Source: Topomyia yanbarensis (lineage: Eukaryota; Arthropoda; Insecta; Diptera; Culicidae). From it: a DNA stretch of 64,000 nt. Location: contig NC_080672.1 in the NCBI RefSeq assembly GCF_030247195.1, positions 98,590,113-98,654,112 on the forward strand, read 5' to 3'. A program made the position numbers and the translations under genes. Below the pieces are notes generated by a model that saw only the letters and a program-made list of their open reading frames with translations, had not been told where the DNA came from and searched no databases. This document shows, piece after piece, positions 1 to 11,214 of the stretch; position 1 is the stretch's first letter, and every line of letters begins with the position of its first letter.

Positions 1-2330
1 AATCGAAACCAGCAACTAGAGCTGGAGCTTACCATTACACTTTTTGGTGGTATCCAACGGTGACGAAATGGCGAGTTAAGCGAAAGTAATTAAGTGAAAA
101 AATTGCCCCAGAAGGCACGATACGAACTTGCAACCCTCGAAACTCCAGCCCAATGTACAAAACTTTTTGTTATCTCTGGGATATGATGACGTCCCAGAAA
201 GAACACATGATTAGCACATTAGCAACAGCGGTCGTACCCTGCTTCCAAACTGTTACACTTTTTCAAGGACGCTGGAGCAAAAAGCTTACCTCAACAAGAG
301 CATTGGCTGATAGTTGTTGAGATTTCTAAATTAAAACTGAAACCCTACCTCGCCAGCAGCCCGTAAATTGTATCATTTTCCTCCGTTCCATACAATTACG
401 CAAGAACCACAAAGTCAAAACTTAAATGGCAAAAGCAGAACACAATCTACTGCCACGCAGTAACCGAGCAAATGGGATGCACTTGCCATACCGGACGAAA
501 CCCTGAGTGAAAAGCTGCATTTATCTAGTGTTCATTTCCAACAGGCAACAATACCCTCTCTCACCATTCATTGTGGTCTAACCGTCGGTATCCTGCAGCT
601 CCACCCGAGTGAGTTCGTCTCAGCACTATTAACTAAATGCCAGTGAATATCTCCATATTCAAACCAACCCCCGGTCCCGGTTGGATAGTTCCACATACGA
701 CGAGCCGGATTGCTGTGCACAGGTATCTAACGAATGCGAGAAGAACTATTTCCAGCTGGTAGAAAAGTTTCCATTTCTCCGGAAATTCACACTGTTTTAT
801 GCCGAGGTCCTATACACACAGGTACACCTATCTAACCGAGAGTTGAGTGAAGCTGTGTATCGATTTTTTTTTATTCTAGTGGTTTTTCACTGCCTCTACC
901 ACATCCGATCCGTTATCCTGCCTGCTGTTCGGGGCGAAATGCTTTCTGTAGATGGGAACTGGGCTGCTAGCAATTCATTATCACGGCTGTCAATGTGGTA
1001 GTTGTTGTTCTCGAAACCACACAATGGCGACGGGTATGATAATGAGGATACAACCGACAGAAACTATCAGTAGGAGGGCGGGTGCAGTTGATGGATCATC
1101 CTACAGATTTATGGGGTCTTTCTTGCTATTAAATAGTCCAGTTGACACTTTACACATTCAATCAAGTTATGCTATTGATTATAAAATTGAGTTTGATTGA
1201 TTTAAATAGTATTCCGATCGAAAGGAAATCACAACATTATAACCGAATGTAATATTCGTAGCAAAAGTTGTTATTGTTAGAAGCAGTTAGAATAACAAAC
1301 ATATTATAGAATAAAACAATAAAACACTACTACTTTTTAGGTTCAACTGAGAAAGTCTAAAAGGCAGCCATCTTAATAAGAAACAATCAGCAGTATTTTC
1401 ATGAAGATTGTGTAAAGGGTAGTGAAAAACTCTTTTTCCCGTTTTCAAAGATAATCTTTTTTTAGGATTTTTCAGTTGAATCTTAATATTACATATATAA
1501 GTTGTGAAATATCAGAAAATGCACTAAAAAGCTCATAAATCATTGAAAGAAAAAATATCTCCTGGCTGGAGTAGCTAAAAGTATAATGTTGAGACTCGGT
1601 ATCAAAAACAAAAAAAAAACAGAATTTCGAATTCATTACAAAAACAACAGTAAAATCAAAACAGTAGGCTGATTTATCACCACACCATTGACGTTTAGAT
1701 AAAGTGGTCTGCGATTTACATGTCTACGTTGCCGGCGCTAGCAAATGATAATAACGAGTGAAGAAGGAACATTAACAAAGAACGAGATATTAATGAGCAC
1801 GGAGTCGAATCGATTGTCCCGAGAGGAATAAAAATACATAAATCATAACTTGTAGTTGATCTATTAGCATATACAGTGTTGAGGAGGGTTGTTTTCCTTT
1901 TTCACTTGTAGAATCTCAAGCAGTTACTTTATCCAAAGTTATTTTTCTCTCTATTTTCAGGTAAACATCACAGCATCCTTTGTTTCAACGAGCCAAATCC
2001 TTTAAAGACACATCACTCAGTTTGATCTTCACAACAGCTCGCGTGTTGAAGCGCTCGAGGAACGCGTTTCGTGTGGATGTCTACGTGCGTGGGTATGCTA
2101 TTTTATCATTATTTTTGAGTCATAAAACCTGTTTTATCATAATACCAGACTTTATTTGATGGATACAAGAAATGCTGCTTAATTTTTTGTGGTCTATTTT
2201 GTTGATATGGTACACGGTACGTTAGATTGAAGGTGCCATTTTTATCGGTTAACAGTTCAAATTTCTTAAAAATAGAGGAATATTTATATGAAATATTTCA
2301 ATATTAGGGAACAATCATTAACTAGGATTT
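1..2330. other. stretch with no supportable gene
   Basis: AT-rich sequence with only short open frames. The longest, 681-1001 on the plus strand, has no motif I recognise, no repeats and no convincing codon pattern. A run of A at 1608-1619 is the only simple-sequence feature. I cannot say whether this is intergenic, intronic or untranslated sequence. Confidence 0.5.
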
Positions 2331-2374
2331 CACTTCAAAATATATGGGGGGTCATTTGCATTTTAGCCTTTTTC

Positions 2375-2500
2375 GTCTAGAAAGGTTATGCAATCGGTCG
2401 GAACTTCGACCTGTTAACCGAGGCCCGCAGAGCCGAATCTCTTATACCATACGACTCAGTTCGTCGAGATCGGAAAAGTCTGTATGGTTGTTTTTTTAGA
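2375..2500. repeat. interspersed-repeat fragment (mosquito type)
   Basis: The stretch containing CGACTCAGTTCGTCGAGATC near 2450-2470 matches from memory a phrase that recurs in many mosquito intergenic repeats. It sits directly beside the low-numbered edge of the R1-like element and may mark the boundary between the two. The family name and the ends are not resolved. Confidence 0.35.
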
Positions 2501-3060
2501 GAGCAAAAAAAAAATTCAAGAAAGCCCTGCGACGGGAAAAATGTACAAAAACCCATATGTCTCAGGGAACGGGTTTGGGCTGCCATCACCCGGCCCGCTA
2601 AAAACCACTGCTCTTGCCCAGGACCTGAATCCTCCCCGGCACTACCTTACGGCATTACTTCGCGGAGAGGTTTTTATTTGCATAGCACCCACTCCAATTC
2701 AACTACTTAGTAGTTCGTTCCTTCAGTAGGGTTACAGCCCCACTCCTCGGCACACCAGTTCTCCACCATCCCTACAGACTGTTAATTTTTGTATGGCAGT
2801 CGGAAAGCTGGCTGTGAGTCGAGACTTAGTGCTCCTCCCCTACGAAGACAATCTGGACGGCAAACTTCAGATTGTCTAACTCACCGAACCCTTGGGCTCC
2901 CCTATGCCATTCAGCACCACGACTCGGTTCCCTTATGCCTTCTCGTACAATTCAGCACCATTTACTCTTTGAGCTCCCGTCTTGTTCGTGAACTACTCGG
3001 TTTAGTTCCCGACGGTGGACCAAGCCTACTCCGACGGAGAATTCCCCGGCGAGAGAAGTT

Positions 3061-3272
3061 CTCCCGAAACCGATCTAGCCAACCAGGTGTCGAAGTCAGT
3101 TCGGCGATTCGAGTGGAGCAGGGCGTCCGGTTCGCTGGGGCCCCGACGACTTGCGACTGGTGGTGTCTCCCGAAACCGATCTAGCCAACCAGGTGTCGAA
3201 GTCAGTTCGGCGATTCCAGTGGAGCAGGGCGTCCGGTTCGCTGGGGCCCCGACGACTTGCGACTGGTGGTGT
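3061..3272. repeat. 106-bp tandem repeat, two copies, in the R1-like 3' UTR
   Basis: Units start at 3061 and 3167 with CTCCCGAAACCGATCTAGCC and are almost identical over 106 bp. A near-identical translation appears twice in each plus-strand frame here. More diverged relatives of the unit follow between about 3,290 and 3,590, recognisable by the phrases GGCGGTGGAT and CCCCGACGAC. The array lies beyond the end of the RT reading frame on the minus strand, so it belongs to the 3' UTR. Confidence 0.8.
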
Positions 3273-3799
3273 CTAGTCGCGGTCTACTCGGTCTAGTCTC
3301 CGGCGGTGGATCAGCGAGCCAGCAAGTAGGTACTGAGGTCTATCCGGCAATTCTGGGTGGAGCGTAGTTTCCGATTCACCAGCATCAGCTTATTCAGGAG
3401 CTCCCCGGTAGGGTGTCGAGGTCGGTCCGGCTATTCCGGTGAATCTTGGCTTCCGATTCACAGGCGCCCCGACGACCCAGACTCGGTGCTACGTCACGTA
3501 CTACTCAACTGGTCCCCGGCGGTGGATCTAGCCTACACAGTCGGAGAGCTCCCCGACGGCAGAATTTCTCTCGAAACCCGATTTGTGGCTTCTTGTTGGT
3601 CACTTCGCCACTTCTTCTGCAGCTCGAAGAGTATGCTCGTAACCACTCTGTTGACGGCGTCCCAGGTATGCTCGTCGTGGCACATCTCTTGGACGATATT
3701 GTCAACTGTCACACCAGGTATACCACTACGAGCTTCTTCGAACTTAGCGCATTCGAAGACCACGTGTTCCGGTGTCTCCTACACGGTCGCACACTTCGG

Positions 3800-6554
3800 T
3801 CAAAGAGGTGACGAAGCATGTCCAAACCGATGCAAGTACTTCGGGAAGCATCCGTGCTCGGACAAAAAATGCGTCAAATGGAAGTTCACCTCTCTATGCT
3901 TCCTATGCACCCAAGCCGACACATTTGGGATGAGTCGGTGGGTCCACCTTCCTTTCTTCGTGTTGTCCCACTCCCGCTGCCATTTAGCCAACGAGTACGC
4001 TCGGTCCAGTCTCCTTGCGTTACGTGCATTTCTCCGCTGGTAGCATTCCACGTCCTTCGCCAGAGTGATGCAGATGGGGATCATCCCGGCGATAACGTAT
4101 AGTGCCTCCGACGATATTGTTCTGTAGGCACTCACGACTCATACGGCCATAAGCTGGTATGTCCTGTTCACCTCTGCACGGTTCCGCTTGGTTTTCAGCA
4201 CAGCACTCCAGGCAGGAACCCTATATCGGAGTATCGATGACGAAACAGTAGATAGCAGACGCATCGTACTGCTTCTCAGGCCGCCTACGTTTGGCATGAT
4301 TCTCGCTATTGCGTTCGTTGCCTTCGCCGATTTTTCGCATGCATAGTCGACGTGGTTGTTGAAGTTCAACCGGTCGTCGATTATCACTCCCAATTGCTTC
4401 AGTGCACACTTCGATGCAATCACGTGCCCTCCGACGTCGATCTGCATCCGCTGAATCGCTTTGCAGTTGCTGACCAACAACACCTCCGTCTTTTGGTGAG
4501 CTATTTGCAGCTTGACCCCGTTCATCGAGCTCTCGATCGCGTCTATTGTTTCCGTCACCGGCACCTCCACTTCTTCAAGTGTATCACCCATCACCGTTAG
4601 TTACGCGGCATCTACGAAACCCACGATTTTCAGTTTCCTGGGCAACCGCAGAGCTAGGACTCTATCGTACATCACGTTCCAAAGAGTTGGACCGAGAATG
4701 GAGCCCTGAGGAACGCCCGGTGTGACTCGCATTGACTTCTGCCCTTCGCTCGTCTCGTACAGCAGCACTCTGCTCTGGAAGTAGCGCTTCAGGATCTGGC
4801 ATAGATAGTCGGGAACCCTCCTTCTGTGCAGCTCTGCAGTGATGGCTTCCCAGCTGGCGCTGTTAACTGTATTCTTTACATCTATCGTGACCACAGCGCA
4901 GTATCGATCTTCTTTACGCTTCTGTTTAGATGCCTTCTCGGCACTCTCGAGCACTGTCCGAATTGCATCCACCGTCGATGCTCATTTGCGGAAACTGAAC
5001 TGCATCTTGGACAGTCCACGCTGGCCTTCCATGAATTTCGTCAATCTGTTAAGAACGGTCCTTTTCAGGAGTTTTCCGAGTGTATCCAGCAGGCATATGA
5101 GCCTATACGAGGCCGGATCGCCCGGTGGCTTCCCTGGCTTCGGCAGCAGCACCAGCTTCTGGACCTTCCACATTTCGGGGAAGGTCCAGAAGCTGGTTCG
5201 AGTTGCCTTCATTTAGACACTTCTGCAGCACCATCCTGAATATGTCCGGATATGCCAGGACCGCAGCTTTCAGCACCACGTTTGGTATTCCATCCGGACC
5301 GGGGGCTTTCTTTGAATTTTAGGTGCTTGCAGCTCGTCATTAGTCACTTGCCGATCGTCCGTGTTTGCTCCTTCTTCTTCGCCGTACGGTGTTGATGGCC
5401 AGACAGTTGGATCGTGCTTCGGGAAAAGACCCTCGACGATTGTCTTCAGCTTAATGGGGCACATTTCGGCAGGCGTCGTCGAGCCCTTCATTTTCGCCAT
5501 CATGTGTATCGACGTGTATCGACACGTCGCCCCAGGGATTGGCGTCTACTGCTCGGTACAGCTTCTTGTGGCAATAAGACTTGCTAAGTCTGATCTCCCG
5601 TTTTAAAGCAGCCCTAGCTTCCCGAAACGCTGCCTTGTGCTCTTCTCTATCTGGTTCCGATATCGCTCTCTGAGCCCGCCTTCTGGCTCTGAGACAAGCA
5701 ACGCTTAGCATGCTAAGCGTATCATTCCACCAATAAGCTGGACGCCGTTGGTTGCGTGGTTCCAGCTTTTGCGGCATTGTGGCGTCACAAGCCGCCACAA
5801 TCCTTTTTGTTAGGTCAGCCGCATCCACGTTCTCGATCCCGCCGTTCGGATGAAGTGCCTCAACGAAGAGGTCTTTGTTGAAGGCTTTCGTCTTCCACTT
5901 TCGTTCGCCGGTCATCCTTCTCCGTACTGCAGCGGCGTTCCGTTGGCCGATATGGTAGCGAATCGCCTGGTGATCACTATGCGTATACGTTTCGCATACT
6001 CTCCAATCCATGTCCGCCATCAATGAAGGACTACAGAATGTGACGTCGATGATAGATTCTCTCCCGTCTCTTCGAAATGTGCTAACAGAATCTTCATTGC
6101 ACAATCGTACGTCTAACTTCGCTAGAGCTTCCTGCTGGATACACCCTCTTGTGTTGGTTACTCTACTGCCCCATTCCACAGCCCAGGCTGTGAAGTCACC
6201 ACCAATGAGTACCGGCTTCCCACCGATCAACTGCTCGGTTAACTGCTCCAGCATTAGCCTGAACTGCTCTTTTGTTCACCTTGGAGGAGCGTAATAGCTA
6301 CACACGAAGACTCCGTTGATTTTGGCAATAATGAAACCCTCATATGGGCGTACTACCACTTCTTGAACGGGGAACCTGCCCATAACTTGTACCACAACCG
6401 TTTCTGATCTATCAGCCACCCAGTTACCGTTGTCAAGGGGGACTTGATAAGGCTCTGCGATCAAAACGACATCGCACATAGATTCTGTCGTAGACTGCCA
6501 CAATAGTTGCTGTGCGGTGTCACGGTGATTCAGGTTTATCTGGGTTACCTCCAT
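3800..6554 (-). pseudogene. R1-type ORF2: endonuclease plus reverse transcriptase, broken
   Basis: ORF2 would nick target DNA and copy the element RNA into it. The frame starts at MEVTQINLNH (ATG at 6554). The endonuclease shows VVLIAEPY, GGDFTAWAVEWGS and SDHQAI, so the usual nuclease motifs are recognisable. The RT follows in pieces: LLPKPGKPPGDPASYRLI, ITAELHRRRVP, then GVPQGSILGPTLWN. The active-site motif FADD reads F-V-D-A and is followed by a stop at about 4,601, so the polymerase cannot work. The thumb and C-terminal domain (LGVIIDDRLNF, then KKGRWTHRLIPN) continue to 3,800. An in-frame TGA replaces an expected Trp just below 6,276, and frame changes occur near 5,450, 5,240 and 4,975. 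It overlaps or abuts the gag end, as in R1 elements. Confidence 0.8.
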
Positions 6555-6559
6555 TACCG

Positions 6560-7873
6560 TTGACCTGCATTGCGTCGCTTTGTTGTAGGCAGGGCATTTA
6601 GAGCCACCCATCTGATGGTCGTTTCCGTCCGTTGGGGTGCAAAGCAAGCACTTGGGCCTCTGCGTGCAGTCTCTCAAAAGATGGCTCGTCTTCCCGCATT
6701 TCCAGCATCCCGGATCTATCTGGGTCTTTGCAAGCCCCTGCTAAATGTGCAAAACCCAAACACTTGAAGCATTTCTCCGCTTGTTTATTTACTCCTGGTG
6801 CGGCTCGTCCAGCCAACCGTAACTTTGCCTACCTCCCGTGCCTTCTTGGCAGCGGCTACCGGTAAACGAATCATCGCTGTCTGAGTTCCTCCGTATTCCT
6901 ATCTTAACCGGATCATCATGTGCATCTCGTCCAGGTTACATTGCTGCTTTAGTGCACCTCTCAGATCGTTTTCCGTCATGATTTCATCAAAGTCCTTGCA
7001 CACAATCACCATCTTCGGATTTAAGGTTGTAACTTCTGCCTTTTCACCCATCAATTTGGCTATAGTCTCCTGCAAGGTCGAGCTACTAGTCGTGGGAACC
7101 TTCTTCAAGTCTAAGAGCATCTAATCTTTTTGGGTACGCCTTATCACGTTTTCCATCAAATCCAGCAGATCCGGATCCTCTCTGACCTTCTTGAGAAGTG
7201 CTGCATAGTGACTGCTGCATCGTCGCGTCATTGGCTTTGACAAGCAGGGCTTTTCCCTTTGGTGCCCTCTGACGATCCAGAGGTTTGTCTTTCCTCTACT
7301 TTTCTCTCTTCCTTCCGATTTTGCTTTCTCCTGGGTGAGTAGCTTCCTTCTCTTCGGCAGTAGGAGCGTCATAGCGCGTCTGCTTCTTGGGCCCACCCGG
7401 TCTTCTGGTTCCTGGCGAGGGTCTTTGAAACGGAAACTGGCGTGTTCTACACTTCAACCAGGTTTTTCCTTCCATTGCTTCTGGGGGAGCCAGGAAGGCA
7501 GTAGACTTAGTCGACGTCAATGCTCGCTCAGCTCAATCCTTAGCGCTACTCGTTCACGGCAGACAGTAGCGCCTTTTGGAGTTTGAGAGTCAATGTCCTT
7601 ATAGACATTGTTTATCTCGTCCACAAACTTGTGAAGCTCCTCCATCAATCACTGCGCTGTCATTACTTTCGGCTTCTGTGGAGTATCGCTCGCCCCGCTC
7701 TGCTCTGGCTGCTGTTGTTGTTGCTACTGCGGTTATTGCTCCTGCTTACTCTCCTCCTGTTTTTGCTGAATAACTTCAGCTGTTGCTGGTGGTAATAACC
7801 TCACCAAACCACCTCTCACAAACGGATTCGTCGCGCCTACTCTACATGTTAGGGTTTCTTGCTCTTTCTCCAT
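6560..7873 (-). pseudogene. R1-type ORF1 (gag-like) with zinc knuckles, broken
   Basis: This would be the RNA-binding protein that packages the element transcript. I place the start at the ATG at 7873 (MEKEQETLTC), which precedes a Gln-rich stretch around 7,700-7,790 and the segment VDEINNVYKDIDSQTPKG. The middle carries LLKKVREDPDLLDL and then, after an in-frame TAG at about 7,121, MLLDLKKVPTT and VCKDFDEIMTENDLR. Near the end are two CCHC-type knuckles in different frames, CFKCLGFAHLAGAC and CWKCGKTSHLLRDC, the second leading into ORF2. At least three frame changes or stops break it. The domain order and position just upstream of ORF2 support the call. Confidence 0.75.
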
Positions 7874-8410
7874 TTTATTGGTTCCCAACTCCGGGCCGCT
7901 ATCTCCACTCGTTGTACGTAATCGCCTCTTGTGATCCCATGGTTATCTAAGCAAGCAGAGAGGTCATGCTAGGGTTGACACTATCCTTCATGGGAAGAAG
8001 TGTTCAGAGCCGGAGCGGCGTAAAATCGGGAATGGTCCATCCGAACCTAGTACCACTAGTAACTAAATGGAGACTAGTTTTGAACGTACCCTGAGACCTG
8101 CTAAGGTTTTGTGAGGACGGAGGCAGCCGTGCTTTTAGCCTGCTGGCCATTTCAAGTCGGTGTCATTCTTCCTTACTCAGTGCGTAGAACAACACGCCTG
8201 TCAGTCCACAGTCGCCGTCAAATTCATGATCCGTGTCCTATCCGTTAACGTTCGCCATGACCAGTATGCCGTTAGCGGGGTGTTGCTGGCATCGATCCAG
8301 ATGTGCCGGTCGGCACTCCGGCTGGGCTAGGGTGCTTTTACTACTAAGATCTTCGATTGCTAGAATTGTAGGATCTTAATAGAAGCGGCAGAGTCTCGCT
8401 TCGTCGGAGT

Positions 8411-8657
8411 CAGGAGCGGATCCAGAAAAAAATTTCAGGAGGGGTCCAAAAATTTTATTTTGGAATGAACGTTGTACAATACGTTATGCGTCAAAACCTC
8501 ATTTAATGAAAATCAGTTTTAGTGATCAAATTTGGTTTGAAATGATTTTAAATTTGAAACTAATATAAAATTGAAACTAATTAAAAATTTCTCAACAAGT
8601 TGAAAATTTTCGGAGGGGGTCCGGACCACCAAGACCCTCCCCCTGGATCCGCCACTG
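8411..8657. mobile_element. hAT-type MITE, 247 bp, 8-bp target duplication
   Basis: The ends are CAGGAGCGGATCCAG and, at the right, the complement of CAGTGGCGGATCCAG (13 of 15 bases agree). They are flanked on both sides by GTCGGAGT (8403-8410 and 8658-8665). The CAG start and 8-bp duplication fit hAT transposons. There is no coding capacity. It is inserted in the 5' region of the R1-like element, so it is younger. A related copy lies at 51,519-51,776. Confidence 0.9.
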
Positions 8658-8988
8658 GTCGGAGTTGCTTTTCCAACTCTCTGTGGGTCCAAGGGATGCA
8701 ATAATACTTGGATTTGCGGTCTAGAACACTAATAACCAATCAAAGCAGCTTTGACTACATTGGGCCACAGGAACTACCGTGATTTGTCCAATCTATGAGC
8801 CTCGATTACAGCTTGACTATTAGGGCAGACATTTTTAACTTTACCGAATAAGCCCTGTTGAAGGGCCGATTGTACTCCGCACAATTTCTGCTGCGATTAC
8901 AGTACAGTATCTACCTAGCGAGTGAGACTGCTCGAATCTCATTTTACGACAGTAGATACTAGTACCCACGCCCCTCCGAGAGCCGTCA

Positions 8989-9847
8989 CACAGTGTCGCC
9001 TAGCCGGACAAAACCTCAAAATTTTATTTTTGATTTTTCATAATTTAACATTTTTTTCTGTTTCTTAACAGGTTGAATAGAGTCTTCACGAAATATTAAG
9101 TCCCGAGGACGATAGTTCGATTTTTTACATGACTTCAAAGCTGAAATATAAATTCTGAGGAAAACTATTTTCAAATCTAAGTTATTCAAATGCATATATC
9201 TTTTTAGTTAAGATTCCGATTGAGGTCAAACTGATTTCATGTGAAAGGTTATTCGCTGGACTTATAGCTGCCATTCAATTTAGTCGATACATGCCTTTCT
9301 TCTCGCTCAGACATGAAAAACAAATAATAAATCGAGCAATAGTTTAAAGTTATAATGTTCAAAGTGTCTGTACTTTTTTTTTAAACGGTTCGGAAAGATC
9401 GCTTGTTGTTCACGATACTCGAAAATTAGTGTACTTTCCGAAAATGAATATCTTGTTTTGCCCCTTTCTGCCCCGAGGTATGAAAAAAGGTTATTTTTCA
9501 TGATACGTCTGAAGGAGACGCATGGTAGCCTTTGACTACCCAGGGTTCGCAATATAATTTATAGATGTGTCTTATCATTATCAACAATTGAAAAAATGTG
9601 TGTTCTGCTAAAAAATTCACCGCACCAAATTTTTTGAAAGTGAATTTTTGGAAATAGTGCATTTTATATTTGTAAATGTTGAATTTTCGAACCACCCTAA
9701 GTGCCAAAATTTTGAGGAAATAAAAAACAAAAAATAAACATCAAATATGAATTCAGCGTCACAAAATTACCCTAATGTAAAGTTTTCATCAAATTCGGGC
9801 CACTTTCGAGGTTTTGTCCGACTTTTGTATGGAAGGTGATCACTGTG
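8989..9847. mobile_element. Transib-like non-autonomous element with 12/23 RSS-like ends
   Basis: Both ends begin with CACAGTG and are flanked by CGTCA (8984-8988 and 9848-9852), a 5-bp duplication. Inside the left end, CACAGTG is followed by 12 bases and then ACAAAACCT (9008-9016). Inside the right end, read on the minus strand, CACAGTG is followed by 23 bases and the same ACAAAACCT (9809-9817). Transib transposons are known to make 5-bp duplications and to have ends resembling V(D)J recombination signals, and their transposase is related to RAG1. The 859-bp interior has no transposase frame, so the element would depend on one supplied elsewhere. Family assignment is inferred from the ends only. 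Confidence 0.75.
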
Positions 9848-9852
9848 CGTCA

Positions 9853-11209
9853 GTGTAAGAGACCAATTCTATTTTTGACGTGTATACTATATATTTAACG
9901 ACCACCGCTGGGTTTATATAAAAACAATTGAAAAAAGAATTACGAGATATGAAATTTAGTAGCCAAAAAAAGTTTAAAGTTTAAAATTCAATTTTTACCT
10001 ACAAAAACGATTTTTTTAAAAAAATTACGACTATGTGCCACAAGGCAGTGAAGCAATTTTTAGCTTCTGAACTAAGCAAGATGACAAACCAGACTATCTT
10101 TAAAGTTATAATCGTTTCTATTAAAATTTAAAATAATGTTCGAAAATATTCGGAGGCGCAAAAGCTATAGCCTCCTTAGCCTGCAGCCAACACGTGAGGG
10201 ACTCAAACATAATGCTCCTAGTTAACACTGCAGCAACGTCAGAAAAGTTGTCAATCTGTCGGGAAAACATTGCCACGATTACTGCGAAAGCAATGCACGG
10301 TTGTTAGACAGATTTTTCCAAGCGGGCTTGACGGAGCATTCTGCACGAGCCTTAAGGCTGTCAAATCTTATATCATCGTTACCCCTCCTCCTCTCTGCAA
10401 TTTCCCAAATTGTTTCCCATGGATCCTTCATGTGGCTATATGTACCTATCTCGTAAACTCGTATCGCATTCCTGCCTTGTGTGAACGGGAAAATCCACTC
10501 AGAGCATCACAGGACTCACCTTCGTTCATCGGGCGGCAGCAGCAGCAGCAGCCCTCAATTTCTCCATCACTCTTCCGGGCAAAAAATATGGCAATAAAAC
10601 AAGTGTGCTTTACTTTCTCCGGTGATTCTGCCGTTATCCCATCTGTTTCGCCTGTGATGCTGTGCAAGGATGTGTCGATGCGGCGCATGGCTTTGTCAAT
10701 TTTTTTCTACTAGTACTACTACTAGACTAGGTATTTGTTCCTGATGTGTGCTCTAGATTTACTCGTATTCGTTCCATCATTAAACTTGACAACAAAAGAG
10801 GGCCTGGGTTGAGCTTGTCCTTGGGAAGCTAAAAGAAAAAAAAAATGAGAGACAAAAGCGGAGGAACAAATATGATTAGATAACAGCTTGTAGTGAGTGC
10901 ACACGTCGTTAGTACTTGAGGCGGGAAGCTTACTTTTTATGGCGATTCAATTGTCCTTTAGCTACCCGGATGTTTTTCACACAAGTTGAAGCTTTTCGAG
11001 CGGAGACAATCGTGTTGTGATGAATAGTCTTGTAATTGTAACATGTTTTAGGGTGGTAGTTCATCCTACAGTTACTAGGTGGGTAAAGGAGTGGTCGTTG
11101 CAAAGAGGTGAATGTTCTGATTTTTACGTTGGTGATTTATCTAATTGGTACATATTAACGTTTGTTGGAAGGACTACTCTTTGTCATTGATAAATAACTG
11201 AGGTGTAGT
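9853..11209. other. no supportable gene
   Basis: The first part is AT-rich and featureless. About 10,180-10,720 is more balanced in base composition and contains an open frame at 10,270-10,713 with a short CAG run (10,535-10,552). I see no domain, splice-consistent extension or family resemblance, so I do not call it a gene. The right edge is the 5'-truncation point of the next element. Confidence 0.45.
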
Positions 11210-11214
11210 ATCAT

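Larger units (their letters stand above)
2500..8988 (-). mobile_element. degenerate R1-clade non-LTR retrotransposon
   Basis: Reading on the minus strand, the order is a long 5' region (about 8,988-7,874), gag with zinc knuckles (7,873-6,560), an ORF2 with apurinic-type endonuclease and reverse transcriptase (6,554-3,800), then a GC-rich 3' UTR with tandem repeats (about 3,800-2,500). This order, the short gag/ORF2 junction and the C-terminal block around WTHRLIPN and HLTHFLSEHGCF are typical of the R1 clade. The copy is dead: several frameshifts, in-frame stops and a damaged RT active site are visible. A hAT MITE interrupts the 5' UTR. Exact ends are uncertain, because no target duplication or tail was found. 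Confidence 0.75.

Noticed and set aside
681..1001. 106-codon plus-strand frame near the left edge
   Set aside because: No similarity, motif or repeat support; length is within chance.
2789..3296. Overlapping plus-strand frames repeating an RSSQPGVEVSSAI peptide
   Set aside because: They are translations of the 106-bp tandem repeat in the 3' UTR of a minus-strand element.
10270..10713. 147-codon plus-strand frame with a Gln run
   Set aside because: The CAG run is too short to be informative, no domain is visible, and a long minus-strand frame overlaps it. I cannot support a gene.
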